Below, piece after piece: positions 1 to 7,640 of a stretch of 11,858 bases of DNA. Within the stretch, counting starts at the first letter, position 1. The number at the start of each line of letters is the position of its first letter. The translations under genes were made by a program, and so were the position numbers. The stretch spans positions 1-11,858 of the forward strand of contig JANOXJ010000023.1 of the NCBI GenBank assembly GCA_031418455.1, written 5' to 3'. The notes under the pieces are model-generated. The model ran no database searches and was not told the origin of the DNA. It worked only from the letters and a program-made list of their open reading frames with translations. The DNA is from JANNVZ01 sp031418455 (GTDB taxonomy: Bacteria > Bacteroidota > Bacteroidia > Flavobacteriales_D > Sanyastnellaceae).

Positions 1-611
1 TCGCGGTCGCTGTCCTTCCAAACTTGGTCATAGGTTTTACCGCTGTGCATAGCAATAATGTCATACAACTCTTTCTTCAATTTTTGAATTTCGCGAGCAG
101 TTATTTCTATGTCGCTGGCTTGTCCGCGTGCACCGCCCAGTGGCTGGTGAATCATAACGCGTGAGTGCTTAAGACCTGTGCGCTTGCCTGCCTGACCTGC
201 GCATAACAATACCGCGCCCATACTGGCTGCCATGCCTGTGCATATCGTAGCCACATCAGGATTTATGTACTGCATAGTATCATATATACCAAGGCCTGCA
301 TACACACTTCCGCCAGGCGAGTTAATGTATATCTGTATATCTTTTTTAGAATCGGTACTTTCTAAAAATAGCAACTGTGCCTGCACAATGTTAGCTATAT
401 AGTCGTCTATCTCAGTACCCAGAAAGATAATACGGTCGGCCATAAGGCGCGAGAACACATCTACCTCGCGAAAGGGCATGTTGCGCTCTTCAATAACGGT
501 GCGTGTCATATTCTCTGGGCCATACATGTGGCTTATGACATCGTCAGCAGCTGTGCTGGTAATGCCACCACTTCCTACTGCAAATTTTTTGAATTCTTTT
601 CTTGTTATCAT
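1..611 (-). CDS. clpP: ATP-dependent Clp protease proteolytic subunit ClpP (3' end cut by window edge)
   Basis: ClpP is the serine peptidase of the ClpXP/ClpAP machines. Its tetradecamer barrel degrades unfolded substrates fed in by Clp ATPases in the cytoplasm. I translated 203 complete codons. The fold signature is clear: INSPGGSVYAG (97-106), GMAASMGAVLL with nucleophile Ser130 (126-136) and RVMIHQPLGG with His155 (151-160). The Ser-His interval of 25 residues matches E. coli ClpP. The E. coli His-Asp interval of 49 puts the catalytic Asp at residue 204, whose codon starts GA at the window edge, so the final helix region is missing. The start at 611 is supported by an AAGGAG ribosome binding site 9 nt upstream. 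The gene is divergent from ftsZ, with no trigger factor gene directly upstream. The family assignment is essentially certain. Confidence 0.97.
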   Translation of the reverse strand, partial: MITRKEFKKFAVGSGGITSTAADDVISHMYGPENMTRTVIEERNMPFREVDVFSRLMADRIIFLGTEIDDYIANIVQAQLLFLESTDSKKDIQIYINSPGGSVYAGLGIYDTMQYINPDVATICTGMAASMGAVLLCAGQAGKRTGLKHSRVMIHQPLGGARGQASDIEITAREIQKLKKELYDIIAMHSGKTYDQVWKDSDR

Positions 612-971
612 TTGTTTTTTCTCCTTCTAAATAAAAATAAAATTTAAAATAGATGCCGCCAAAGTAAAAGCACCTTTGAAAATGAAAAGTTGAAAAATGA
701 TAAGATGTTCACAATAATGAATAAAAACTGAAGAAGTTAAAAAAGTGTACTTCAAAAAAAATGAGCAAAATCAAGCATTGCAGGGCTCAAAAATTTCCAA
801 AAAAACAATCAAATAAAAAAATGTTCATTACTAACACATGGCCGTTCACTTTTTTGAAAAGTCGGTTTGAATTGGGGTGCAACTAAGTTATTTATTAGAC
901 CAATAATTTTAGACACATTGGCTATTGCCTAAACAAGCTGATTGTCAACCTTAAAACCCATATCAACCAAA
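612..971. other. A/T-rich divergent spacer between clpP and ftsZ
   Basis: These 360 bp contain no credible gene on either strand. They must hold the 5' regions of both clpP and ftsZ. The stretch is rich in A runs. I found no clean Bacteroidota TAnnTTTG -7 element on either strand; the nearest for clpP is TTACTTTG on the minus strand at 660-667, with one mismatch and no -33 partner. Small inverted repeats occur: ACTTTT-TTG-AAAAGT at 848-862 and CCAAT/ATTGG at 900-904/917-921. Either could be a protein-binding site, but they are short enough to be chance in such sequence. Confidence 0.6.
621..626 (-). promoter_or_regulatory. Shine-Dalgarno site of clpP
   Basis: The minus strand reads AAGGAG here, 9 nt before the clpP ATG at 611. 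This fixes the start codon. It stands out because the other starts in this window (ftsZ, terC, both rhomboids, mutL, the glycosyltransferase) have only A/T-rich upstream sequence, and topA has at best a weak AGAAAG. Confidence 0.75.
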
Positions 972-2624
972 ATGGACAACTCATTAAAATTCGATTTACC
1001 AGCCAACACATCTTCTATGATAAAGGTGATTGGTGTAGGAGGTGGCGGCAGCAATGCTGTAAACTACATGTTTGAGCAAGGCATAGAAGGTGTGGACTTT
1101 ATAGTCTGCAACACCGATGCCCAATCGCTAGACAAAAGCCCTGTACCAATTAAAGTACAGTTAGGCAATACCCTTACAGAAGGCCGCGGTGCAGGTGCTA
1201 TACCAGAGGTAGGTCGCAATGCTGCTATAGAAAGTTTAGGTGAAATAAACGAAATACTTTCTACCAACACCAACATGGTTTTTATAACCGCAGGTATGGG
1301 AGGTGGCACTGGTACTGGGGCAGCTCCAGTTATTGCACGTGCTGCTAAAGAACTAGGAATACTTACAGTAGGTATAGTTACTATCCCCTTCATGTTCGAA
1401 GGTCGCAAGCGCTCGCAACAAGCCGATTTTGGTTTGAAAGAAATGCGCGACAGCGTAGATACACTATTGGTTATTCGCAACGACAAATTGCGCGAGCTAT
1501 TTGGCAACCTTACTCTAAAGCAAGCCTTTGGCCATGCTGACGAAGTATTGTGCACTGCTGCCAAAGGCATAGCAGAAGTAATAACACTGGTGGGCACTGT
1601 AAACGTGGATATGAATGACGTGAAAACAGTGATGAAAGACAGTGGTGTAGCTATTATGGGCTCTGGCCGCAGCAGTGGCGAAGGCCGTGCCAAGCGCGCT
1701 GTGCTTACTGCACTGGAGTCACCATTGCTTAACGACAATGATATTACAGGAGCTAACTTCATATTGCTAAACATTACTTATGGTAATGATGAGGTGCTAA
1801 TGGACGAGATAAGTGAAATAACTGACTATATACAAGAGCAAGCCGGTATGGGTGCTGAAGTAATATGGGGTTATGGCCAAGACCTAAGCCTTGGTGATGA
1901 TGTGTGTGTAACTGTAATAGCTACTGGTTTCCAGGCGAAGAGTGTAGAAAGCCTATTGCCAATGCCAGAGCAAGAGCCAAAGAAAATGTGGCTTGAAACC
2001 GAAGGTGCTAAGGAAGTAACTGCCAAGGTAGAAAAACCAACAGTAGAAATTCCAGAAGTGCGCAACGAAGTGAAGGACACTACAGACGAGCCTTTCATAA
2101 AAACCGTAGATGCTCCGCTATTTGAAATGGAGTTTGAGGTAAAAAATGAAATAACTGATGAGACACCATCTTTTCAACTAGAGCAGGAAAATATTCCTGA
2201 ACTATCTAGTCTAAAGCACAATGTGCAGGATGTGGTGAACACCATAGACCAGCCTATAATGCATACGCTGGGCCACGATATAAATGATATAGTAAACGCT
2301 ACAGCAGCGGAAGCTACAGACTCTTTGAAAATTACTCCAGAGCGCACTTTAAGCGACCGCCCTTCGCGCACGGAATTGATTTCAAGAAACAAAGAGCGTG
2401 AGATGCGCATACGTGAGTTTACCATAAAACTAAAAACACCAAGTGGACTTAGTGAATTAGAAAACGAACCAGCTTATGCTCGCAAGAAAATATCTTTAGA
2501 CAGTGCACCACACAGTTCAGAGAGCACAGTGTCTCGTTTTTCGTTAAACGAAAGCACTGACGAAAATGGTAATAAGCGTGCGGAATTGGGCAACAACCCA
2601 TTCCTTCATGACAATGTAGATTGA
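972..2624 (+). CDS. ftsZ: Cell division protein FtsZ
   Basis: FtsZ is the tubulin-like GTPase that polymerises into the cytoplasmic Z ring and organises septal wall synthesis. From the ATG at 972 it has 550 residues. The N-terminal GTPase shows GVGGGGSNAV (21-30) and the tubulin signature GMGGGTGTG (108-116). The T7 synergy loop NVDMNDVKTVM (211-221) carries Asp213 and Asp216, which complete the catalytic site of the neighbouring subunit. The globular core ends near residue 320. An acidic linker of about 220 residues follows, with a basic island around 472-508. The conserved terminal peptide is NNPFLHDNVD, of the type I recall from Bacteroidota FtsZ. An in-frame TTG at 942 would add 10 residues. 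I prefer 972 because it is an ATG preceded by an A-rich stretch and gives the usual start just before the core. The gene stands alone, without ftsA or ftsQ beside it, and ends at a strong terminator. Confidence 0.97.
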   Translation: MDNSLKFDLPANTSSMIKVIGVGGGGSNAVNYMFEQGIEGVDFIVCNTDAQSLDKSPVPIKVQLGNTLTEGRGAGAIPEVGRNAAIESLGEINEILSTNTNMVFITAGMGGGTGTGAAPVIARAAKELGILTVGIVTIPFMFEGRKRSQQADFGLKEMRDSVDTLLVIRNDKLRELFGNLTLKQAFGHADEVLCTAAKGIAEVITLVGTVNVDMNDVKTVMKDSGVAIMGSGRSSGEGRAKRAVLTALESPLLNDNDITGANFILLNITYGNDEVLMDEISEITDYIQEQAGMGAEVIWGYGQDLSLGDDVCVTVIATGFQAKSVESLLPMPEQEPKKMWLETEGAKEVTAKVEKPTVEIPEVRNEVKDTTDEPFIKTVDAPLFEMEFEVKNEITDETPSFQLEQENIPELSSLKHNVQDVVNTIDQPIMHTLGHDINDIVNATAAEATDSLKITPERTLSDRPSRTELISRNKEREMRIREFTIKLKTPSGLSELENEPAYARKKISLDSAPHSSESTVSRFSLNESTDENGNKRAELGNNPFLHDNVD

Positions 2625-2654
2625 TAATATTTAGGGTTAAATAATTAGATTTAC

Positions 2655-2690
2655 AAAAACCACTCGCTTCCAAACGAGTGGTTTTTTTTT
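2655..2690 (+). terminator. Intrinsic terminator of ftsZ
   Basis: A perfect 12-bp stem, AAAAACCACTCG (2655-2666) pairing with CGAGTGGTTTTT (2675-2686), closes an 8-nt loop. It runs directly into a T tract ending at 2690. It lies 31 nt after the ftsZ stop codon, so ftsZ transcription should end here and terC should need its own promoter. Confidence 0.93.
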
Positions 2691-2707
2691 ATTCAAAAAA
2701 AGTGCTT

Positions 2708-2759
2708 CCATAGTGGTAATTGTACTAAATTTTATGAAGACAATCGATAACCACTGTGG
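2708..2759 (+). promoter_or_regulatory. Long inverted repeat upstream of terC (possible leader RNA structure)
   Basis: CCATAGTGG (2708-2716) can pair with CCACTGTGG (2751-2759) with a single T-G wobble, extended by T2717-A2750. An inner helix ATTGT (2719-2723) / ACAAT (2740-2744) follows after an asymmetric internal loop, leaving a 16-nt A/T-rich apical loop. No T run follows the repeat, so it is not a simple terminator. It lies 48 nt before the terC start, in the stretch that should hold the promoter or leader. Some TerC-family genes elsewhere are under the manganese-sensing yybP-ykoY riboswitch, but I do not recognise that consensus here. It could be a DNA operator instead of an RNA fold. 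Confidence 0.45.
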
Positions 2760-2807
2760 CAGTATATATCTTGCGCGCTCGCTGAATCACCTCAGCACAT
2801 AATTCAT

Positions 2808-3596
2808 ATGACCGATTTTTTTAGCATTTTCAGTTCTTTAGATGGCATCATAAGCTTGTTCACGCTTATTGTGCTAGAGATAGTGTTGGGTATAGACAAC
2901 ATCATCTTTATAGCCATTATATGCGGCTATGTATCTAATAAGAAACAGCAACAAAGAGCTCGCATTATAGGCCTTACCATGGCATTGGTGGTACGTATAA
3001 TTTTATTGTCGTTCATATCCGTTATTAGCCATGCTACACACCCATTTTGGAACCCTATGGGCATACCAGTTACGGGGCGTGGCCTTATTCTCTTTGGAGG
3101 TGGATTGTTTTTAATTTTTAAAACCATAACCGAGATATACCACAAATTTAAAGTAGCGGATAATGAAGAAACTGCCGCTGCACGCAAAATGACCCTTGCA
3201 CAGGCCATTTTGCAAATTACTTTTATTGATATCGTCTTCTCTTTTGACTCCATACTTACCGCTGTGGGTGTAACTATGGACAACCCACATCCGGGCCAAG
3301 CATTGGCAACCATGATATCTGCTGTGGTAGTTTCTATGATTGTAATGCTGCTATTTGCACCTTATGTAAGTTCGTTTATAGAAAAATATCCAACCATTAA
3401 AATGTTGGCTCTTGCCTTCTTGGTGGTAATAGGTTTAATATTGGTGGTAGAAGCATTGGAAGATGCACATATCATACACCTGGGCGAAGTAGATATTAAG
3501 AGCTATGCCTATGCCTGCTTAGGATTCTCAATGATAGTGGAGATGCTCAACATTCGACTGAACAATGTAAAGAAGAAGAAATTACCCATAGAATAA
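2808..3596 (+). CDS. TerC/Alx family integral membrane protein (probable metal transporter)
   Basis: This is a 262-residue inner-membrane protein with about seven hydrophobic segments, typical of the TerC/Alx/YgdQ family. Characterised members export Mn2+ or load metal onto exported proteins; others are linked to tellurite resistance. Hallmarks are the acidic membrane motifs LEIVLGIDNIIFI (23-35; Glu24, Asp30, Asn31) and DIVFSFDSILTAVG (141-154; Asp141, Asp147), plus the C-terminal FSMIVEMLN (240-248). The cytoplasmic tail is lysine-rich. The family usually has two such acidic motifs and both are intact here. The length is normal for a single-domain member, with no CBS or transporter-associated extension. 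The ATG at 2808 is the first in frame before the hydrophobic start. The gene is isolated between the ftsZ terminator and a convergent block, with a structured upstream region. Substrate is inferred, not shown. Confidence 0.88.
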   Translation: MTDFFSIFSSLDGIISLFTLIVLEIVLGIDNIIFIAIICGYVSNKKQQQRARIIGLTMALVVRIILLSFISVISHATHPFWNPMGIPVTGRGLILFGGGLFLIFKTITEIYHKFKVADNEETAAARKMTLAQAILQITFIDIVFSFDSILTAVGVTMDNPHPGQALATMISAVVVSMIVMLLFAPYVSSFIEKYPTIKMLALAFLVVIGLILVVEALEDAHIIHLGEVDIKSYAYACLGFSMIVEMLNIRLNNVKKKKLPIE

Positions 3597-3845
3597 TTTC
3601 CACATCTCATCATTGCATGCCTAGTGCACTGAATAGTAGAAAAGCAATAGTATAATTTCCAGCCGCTCCAGCGGCTTAATGCAGTCAGCACACATACTTT
3701 TCAACGAAACAAAAACCTTCATTAAGGCCACTTTGCGTGCGTTGATTTCATTTGCACCCACATAAAATACTAGCAATAAAAAACCCTTGAGTGCCTGCGC
3801 ACCCAAGGGTTTATTTAGATATTCTAACAGATGCTATGAAACTGT
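3597..3845. other. Convergent spacer between terC and the glycosyltransferase gene
   Basis: No convincing gene is present in these 249 bp. A short hairpin, AGCCGC-TCCA-GCGGCT (3661-3676), lies mid-way without a T tract on either strand. The right end holds the strong terminator at 3774-3812. With TTTATTT on its plus side, that terminator could also stop terC transcription. Confidence 0.6.
3774..3812 (-). terminator. Intrinsic terminator closing the minus-strand block (possibly bidirectional)
   Basis: The arms AAACCCTTG (3781-3789) and CAAGGGTTT (3804-3812) pair perfectly. Inside them GTGC (3791-3794) pairs with GCAC (3799-3802) around a CTGC loop, with one A-C mismatch between the helices. 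Read on the minus strand, the stem is followed by a T run ending TTTTTTATT. It starts 33 nt after the glycosyltransferase stop codon. On the plus strand TTTATTTAG follows, a weaker U tract that could serve terC. Confidence 0.9.
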
Positions 3846-6800
3846 TTACCTCGGTTTCACCTGCAGTCCTTTGTCGTTCAATATTACTGGCTGCGATGCT
3901 TTTTTGCGCAAGCTGTCTTCCTGCATTTTTCTCATTTGCATTTGCTCCTCGCGTCTTTTTACCTGCACCTCATAAGACTCCAAACCAAACGCTTCCATGC
4001 GCGATGTTACATCTTTGTTCATGGCTTGCACATCTGGATCTTCCGGTGCATACTCACTTGCCATCATTTGCAGCCTATCGCTAATTTGCAGTGCCGTTAT
4101 TACATCGCGCTCTATATCGCCCTGCCTGTCCTTATCTACAGAGTCGTAAAAATCTACCTGGTCCATATTCAGCTTATGCAAGCGCTTGCTCAATTCCAAA
4201 GCTTTAGCACTGTCGCCTGCCTGATAAAGCAAATCTGCCACCTGCCACATTATTTGTGGTTGTTCATATGGTACATTCTTTTCTGGCATCGCTTCCAACT
4301 CTTTGTTAAGCACTTTTAGTGCTTCTTCTTTTCTGCCTTCAGTTATAAGCTGCTCTGCCAAATGGTTGAACTGCAGGCGCAGGTTGGTGGTCATTCTACG
4401 GTTGTTCTCATCCATATATATGTCTTGGGTATCCATGTTGCCCCACTTAAACTTGTTCATCATATTGTCATACATAATGTCGGTACCTATGCCACCATCC
4501 AGATTAGGATTGTCGCTTTGCTTATGCAAAATAGGTGTAAGTCTGTAAGCTAAACCTTCCAGTTGGAAATAGCGCTCCAGACCCATGTATGCATCGCCAC
4601 CGGTGGTAACTGCGAAGTAAACAGGTCGGTTCCAGTCCATATTAGCAAGTAAGTCCAACACCATCATCTGTGCTTTGGTTATATAACTTTTGCCTTTGCC
4701 TCTTGAGTCAACTATAGCCCATTTTATGTTGGTTACAAGACTATCGCCTTCATGCATCATTCCACGGAATTTTTCTGCCTCTTCTGCCGGCACATCCATT
4801 GAGAAACGGTAGGTGCCCAGGTAGTTTATTTTATTGCGACCATTGTCTATGTACTTCTTGTCGTCAAGCAAGGTGTCCAAGGCAATTTTCACCGGCACAT
4901 AATCTTTGCTTTTTTCATAAGGGTCTAAAAACATTACATCGCGTGTACCCTGACGGTATTTTTGTTCCGTCATTTTAAATGGTACAGGATCGCTATCATA
5001 TGCCTTGCTCTTCATTTGGTCTATGTACCAGTCGGTATTAAGCAACGAGAGGTTTACAACGCGCACATCTGTTCTTATTCCTTCTACTTCCTGCGCATAC
5101 CAAAGTGGGAAGGTATCGTTATCGCCATTGGTAAATATGATAGCGTTTGGTGCCAATGATTGCAAATAGTTGTTGGCCATGGCCACGCCAGTTTCTCTGC
5201 CAGAGCGGTCGTGGTCGTCCCAGTTTTGGGCCAGCAAAAGCAATGGCACAGGCAAAGCAAGTGCGGTGCAAATAATGCCCTTCAATAAAGTATCACCCTT
5301 AGTAAAATGATTTAGCAAAGTGGCTATTGCAAACAGCACTGTAGTAACCATGCTCATGTATATAAGCGAATAGCCAAGTGCATGCGAATCGCTTGAAATG
5401 CTCTCTACAGCATATATAACAAACGAACCACCAATGCACATTGCTGCCAATGTACCTAGCGATTTAAATGTCATGTTGGTAGCCGCGTAATACAAGGCGT
5501 ATATGCTAAGACCTATCCAAATGGTAAATGCGTAGAACGAACCTGCATAGGCATAGTCACGTTCGCGTGGTTGTTGTGGCGTTTGATTCAGATACACAAC
5601 TATGGCCATACCTGTGAGCAAGAACAAGAGTGTAACTACAGAAAAATCTTTTGGGTGGCGCAGCAACTGAAACACAATCCCAATAAGGCCAAGTATGAGT
5701 GGCAGGAAGAAATAGGTATTTACACCTTTATTGTTTTTTTCTATTTCAGGCAATGCTTCTCTATTGCCCACGCGCTCCTCGTCTATTGCCTTTACACCAC
5801 TTATCCAATTGCCTTCATTAAAGGCACCATGGCCTTGCTTATCATTTTGTCGGCCTGCAAAATTCCACATAAAATAACGCAGGTACATCCATCCCACCTG
5901 GTAGCTGGTAAGGTATCTTATTTCTTCACCGCTCGATGGCATTGCCTTGGCATATAATCTATCCAGTGTGCGCACCATGCTATTTATGTCTTTCTCTGTA
6001 AATCCTTGTGGCACTTTACCTGTGCGGTAGGCATAGTTTACACCTTGCTCGTAGCGGGTTACGTTTTCTTCCGCACTTTCTACCTTCGATTTCCCATTAG
6101 GAGTGTTCCAGTTTTGATAATTGCTCCATAGTTTATAATCAGGCACGTGGTTGCCCTGGCTGCTGTGCATGCGAGGGAAATAACCACAAAAACGTTTGTC
6201 GTAGTTAGGTATGCTTCCTTTCTTCTCGCCACTTTCTATATACTCCTCCACCACGGTCAATCCTTGGTCAGGATGAGCTTGTACATATTTTTCAGCTTCG
6301 TACAAACTGCGACACGACAGTGCAAGTTTGTTCTTCTTAGACTCGCGCACGCTAAACGATTTTACCCACACATCCGCACCGTCTTTGTAAGGCTCCTCCA
6401 TGTCTTGCGGAGTATTAAAATATTGACCAAACACAAGTGGACGGTCGCCATACTGCTCGCGATTCAAGTATGATAGCAATGCGAATAAGTTTTCAGGATT
6501 GTTCTCGTCCATAGGCGGATTGGCCTGCGAACGAACTATGATAGTAGCAAATGAAGTGTAACCCAATATGGCTACAGTAATACCTAGTATAAGCGTATTA
6601 ATAGCCACCCTGTTGGTTTTGTGCGTGTACCACAAACCAAAAGCTATAAGCGATGTAATGAGAATAAGATAGAAAATAGCACCAAAATTGAATGGTAATC
6701 CCATGCCATTTACAGCAGTGCGCTCAAACCAACCAGCTAGTTTTACAAAATAAATAATAATGCCAGAGTTAATTATCCAAAGGAAGAAGAGTGATAGCAC

Positions 6801-7457
6801 TCCGGTAATAAGCACGCCCTTCCAGCTAAATTCATATTTTTTGAAATAGTATACCAAACAAATAGCAGGTATGGCAAGCAAATTCAATAAGTGGATACCA
6901 ATGGAAAGACCCATAAGGTAGGCTATAAGTACTATCCAGCGCAGCTCGCCACCTTCATCTACCACACTTTCCCATTTAAGAATGGCCCAAAAAACTATGG
7001 CCGTGAATAAAGATGACATGGCGTAAACCTCTGCCTCTACACCACTAAACCAAAATGTATCGCTAAAGCTATAGGCCAGTGAGCCTAGAATTCCTGATCC
7101 TATTACAGCAATTAATTTTCCTTTTGAAAAATCAGCTCCATCCAAATCAGACAATTTTTTAGCTAAATGGGTAATGGTCCAGAATAAAAACAAAATAGTA
7201 AAGCTGGAAGAAAGACCACTGATAAGGTTAATCATGTATGGCACACTCTCAGGCGATACAAACGCGGTAAACAAACGCGCTATAAGCATAAACAAAGGCG
7301 CTCCTGGCGGGTGACCCACCTCTAGTTTATACGCAGAAGCTATGAACTCGCCACAGTCCCAAAAAGGCATGGTAGGTTCCAAAGTCATTATAAAAACTAT
7401 GGTAGAAATAGCCCATATAACCCAACCGGTAATAATATTAATTCTTTGAAAGTTCAT
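3846..7457 (-). CDS. DUF2723 (TMEM260-like) GT-C membrane glycosyltransferase, probable protein O-mannosyltransferase type
   Basis: This 1203-residue multipass membrane protein has the DUF2723 architecture. TM1 (about 6-26) is followed by the first outward loop with PFWDCGEF (31-38), whose Asp34/Glu37 match the acidic catalytic position of GT-C enzymes. FWFSGVEAEVYAM (135-147) comes next, then more membrane segments to about 307. A large soluble stretch spans about 308-580, containing NPPMDENNPENLF (313-325). A second membrane cluster lies at about 581-745, including QTPQQPRERDYAYAGSFYAF (625-644). A soluble domain with FTNGDNDTFPLWYAQEVE (775-792) follows, then TPR-like helices (about 1030-1105) and a charged, coiled-coil-prone tail (about 1155-1188). 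The human homologue TMEM260 is a protein O-mannosyltransferase, and Bacteroidota have general protein O-glycosylation. A role in glycosylating exported proteins is therefore inferred; donor and acceptor are unknown. The gene ends at a strong terminator. Confidence 0.88.
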   Translation of the reverse strand: MNFQRINIITGWVIWAISTIVFIMTLEPTMPFWDCGEFIASAYKLEVGHPPGAPLFMLIARLFTAFVSPESVPYMINLISGLSSSFTILFLFWTITHLAKKLSDLDGADFSKGKLIAVIGSGILGSLAYSFSDTFWFSGVEAEVYAMSSLFTAIVFWAILKWESVVDEGGELRWIVLIAYLMGLSIGIHLLNLLAIPAICLVYYFKKYEFSWKGVLITGVLSLFFLWIINSGIIIYFVKLAGWFERTAVNGMGLPFNFGAIFYLILITSLIAFGLWYTHKTNRVAINTLILGITVAILGYTSFATIIVRSQANPPMDENNPENLFALLSYLNREQYGDRPLVFGQYFNTPQDMEEPYKDGADVWVKSFSVRESKKNKLALSCRSLYEAEKYVQAHPDQGLTVVEEYIESGEKKGSIPNYDKRFCGYFPRMHSSQGNHVPDYKLWSNYQNWNTPNGKSKVESAEENVTRYEQGVNYAYRTGKVPQGFTEKDINSMVRTLDRLYAKAMPSSGEEIRYLTSYQVGWMYLRYFMWNFAGRQNDKQGHGAFNEGNWISGVKAIDEERVGNREALPEIEKNNKGVNTYFFLPLILGLIGIVFQLLRHPKDFSVVTLLFLLTGMAIVVYLNQTPQQPRERDYAYAGSFYAFTIWIGLSIYALYYAATNMTFKSLGTLAAMCIGGSFVIYAVESISSDSHALGYSLIYMSMVTTVLFAIATLLNHFTKGDTLLKGIICTALALPVPLLLLAQNWDDHDRSGRETGVAMANNYLQSLAPNAIIFTNGDNDTFPLWYAQEVEGIRTDVRVVNLSLLNTDWYIDQMKSKAYDSDPVPFKMTEQKYRQGTRDVMFLDPYEKSKDYVPVKIALDTLLDDKKYIDNGRNKINYLGTYRFSMDVPAEEAEKFRGMMHEGDSLVTNIKWAIVDSRGKGKSYITKAQMMVLDLLANMDWNRPVYFAVTTGGDAYMGLERYFQLEGLAYRLTPILHKQSDNPNLDGGIGTDIMYDNMMNKFKWGNMDTQDIYMDENNRRMTTNLRLQFNHLAEQLITEGRKEEALKVLNKELEAMPEKNVPYEQPQIMWQVADLLYQAGDSAKALELSKRLHKLNMDQVDFYDSVDKDRQGDIERDVITALQISDRLQMMASEYAPEDPDVQAMNKDVTSRMEAFGLESYEVQVKRREEQMQMRKMQEDSLRKKASQPVILNDKGLQVKPR

Positions 7458-7613
7458 ATCTGAAGGTTAATCGTTATCGTTAAAAGAGATTTATTTTGAA
7501 CGGTGGCGAATTTATATGCCCAACGATAGATTTAACGCACCTAATACAAGAGTTGCGAAAAGAGATGTTAACTTTTGCAAATTCAAAAGGCTATACCTGC
7601 AGGAAAGTACGGT

Positions 7614-7630
7614 TTGCGCAGACTGCGCAA
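7614..7630 (-). repeat. Short perfect hairpin after rhomboid gene 1
   Basis: TTGCGCA (7614-7620) and TGCGCAA (7624-7630) form a perfect 7-bp stem with a 3-nt loop, starting 10 nt beyond the stop codon of the rhomboid gene at 7641. No T tract follows on the minus strand, so it is not a canonical intrinsic terminator. It may act as a transcript 3'-end or processing hairpin, or be a binding site. It sits in the 183-bp gap before the glycosyltransferase gene. Confidence 0.45.
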
Positions 7631-7640
7631 CACTCCAGAT

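Noticed and set aside
848..862. ACTTTT-TTG-AAAAGT inverted repeat upstream of ftsZ as an operator
   Set aside because: A 6-bp A/T-rich arm in a spacer full of A and T runs is expected by chance; recorded only as part of the spacer description.
942..971. TTG start that would extend FtsZ by 10 residues
   Set aside because: The ATG at 972 has an A-rich upstream stretch and gives an N terminus of normal form; the extension has no ribosome binding site.
1064..1774. A 236-codon open frame on the minus strand inside ftsZ
   Set aside because: It lies entirely antisense to the conserved FtsZ GTPase core, its translation is Ser/Pro/Ile-rich with no recognisable motif, and it has no start context. It is a codon-usage shadow.
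2700..2807. Manganese (yybP-ykoY) riboswitch before terC
   Set aside because: Suggested by the gene family, but I do not see its conserved loop sequences; only an unrelated-looking inverted repeat is present.
3661..3676. AGCCGC-TCCA-GCGGCT hairpin as a terC terminator
   Set aside because: No T tract follows on either strand; the stronger hairpin at 3781-3812 is the better candidate.
3747..3759. Plus-strand TTCATTTGCACCC after terC, sharing 11 bases with the topA promoter region
   Set aside because: Its -7 box has one mismatch, no TTG lies at the -33 distance, and it would drive only a very short transcript into the terminator at 3781-3812. Most likely chance.
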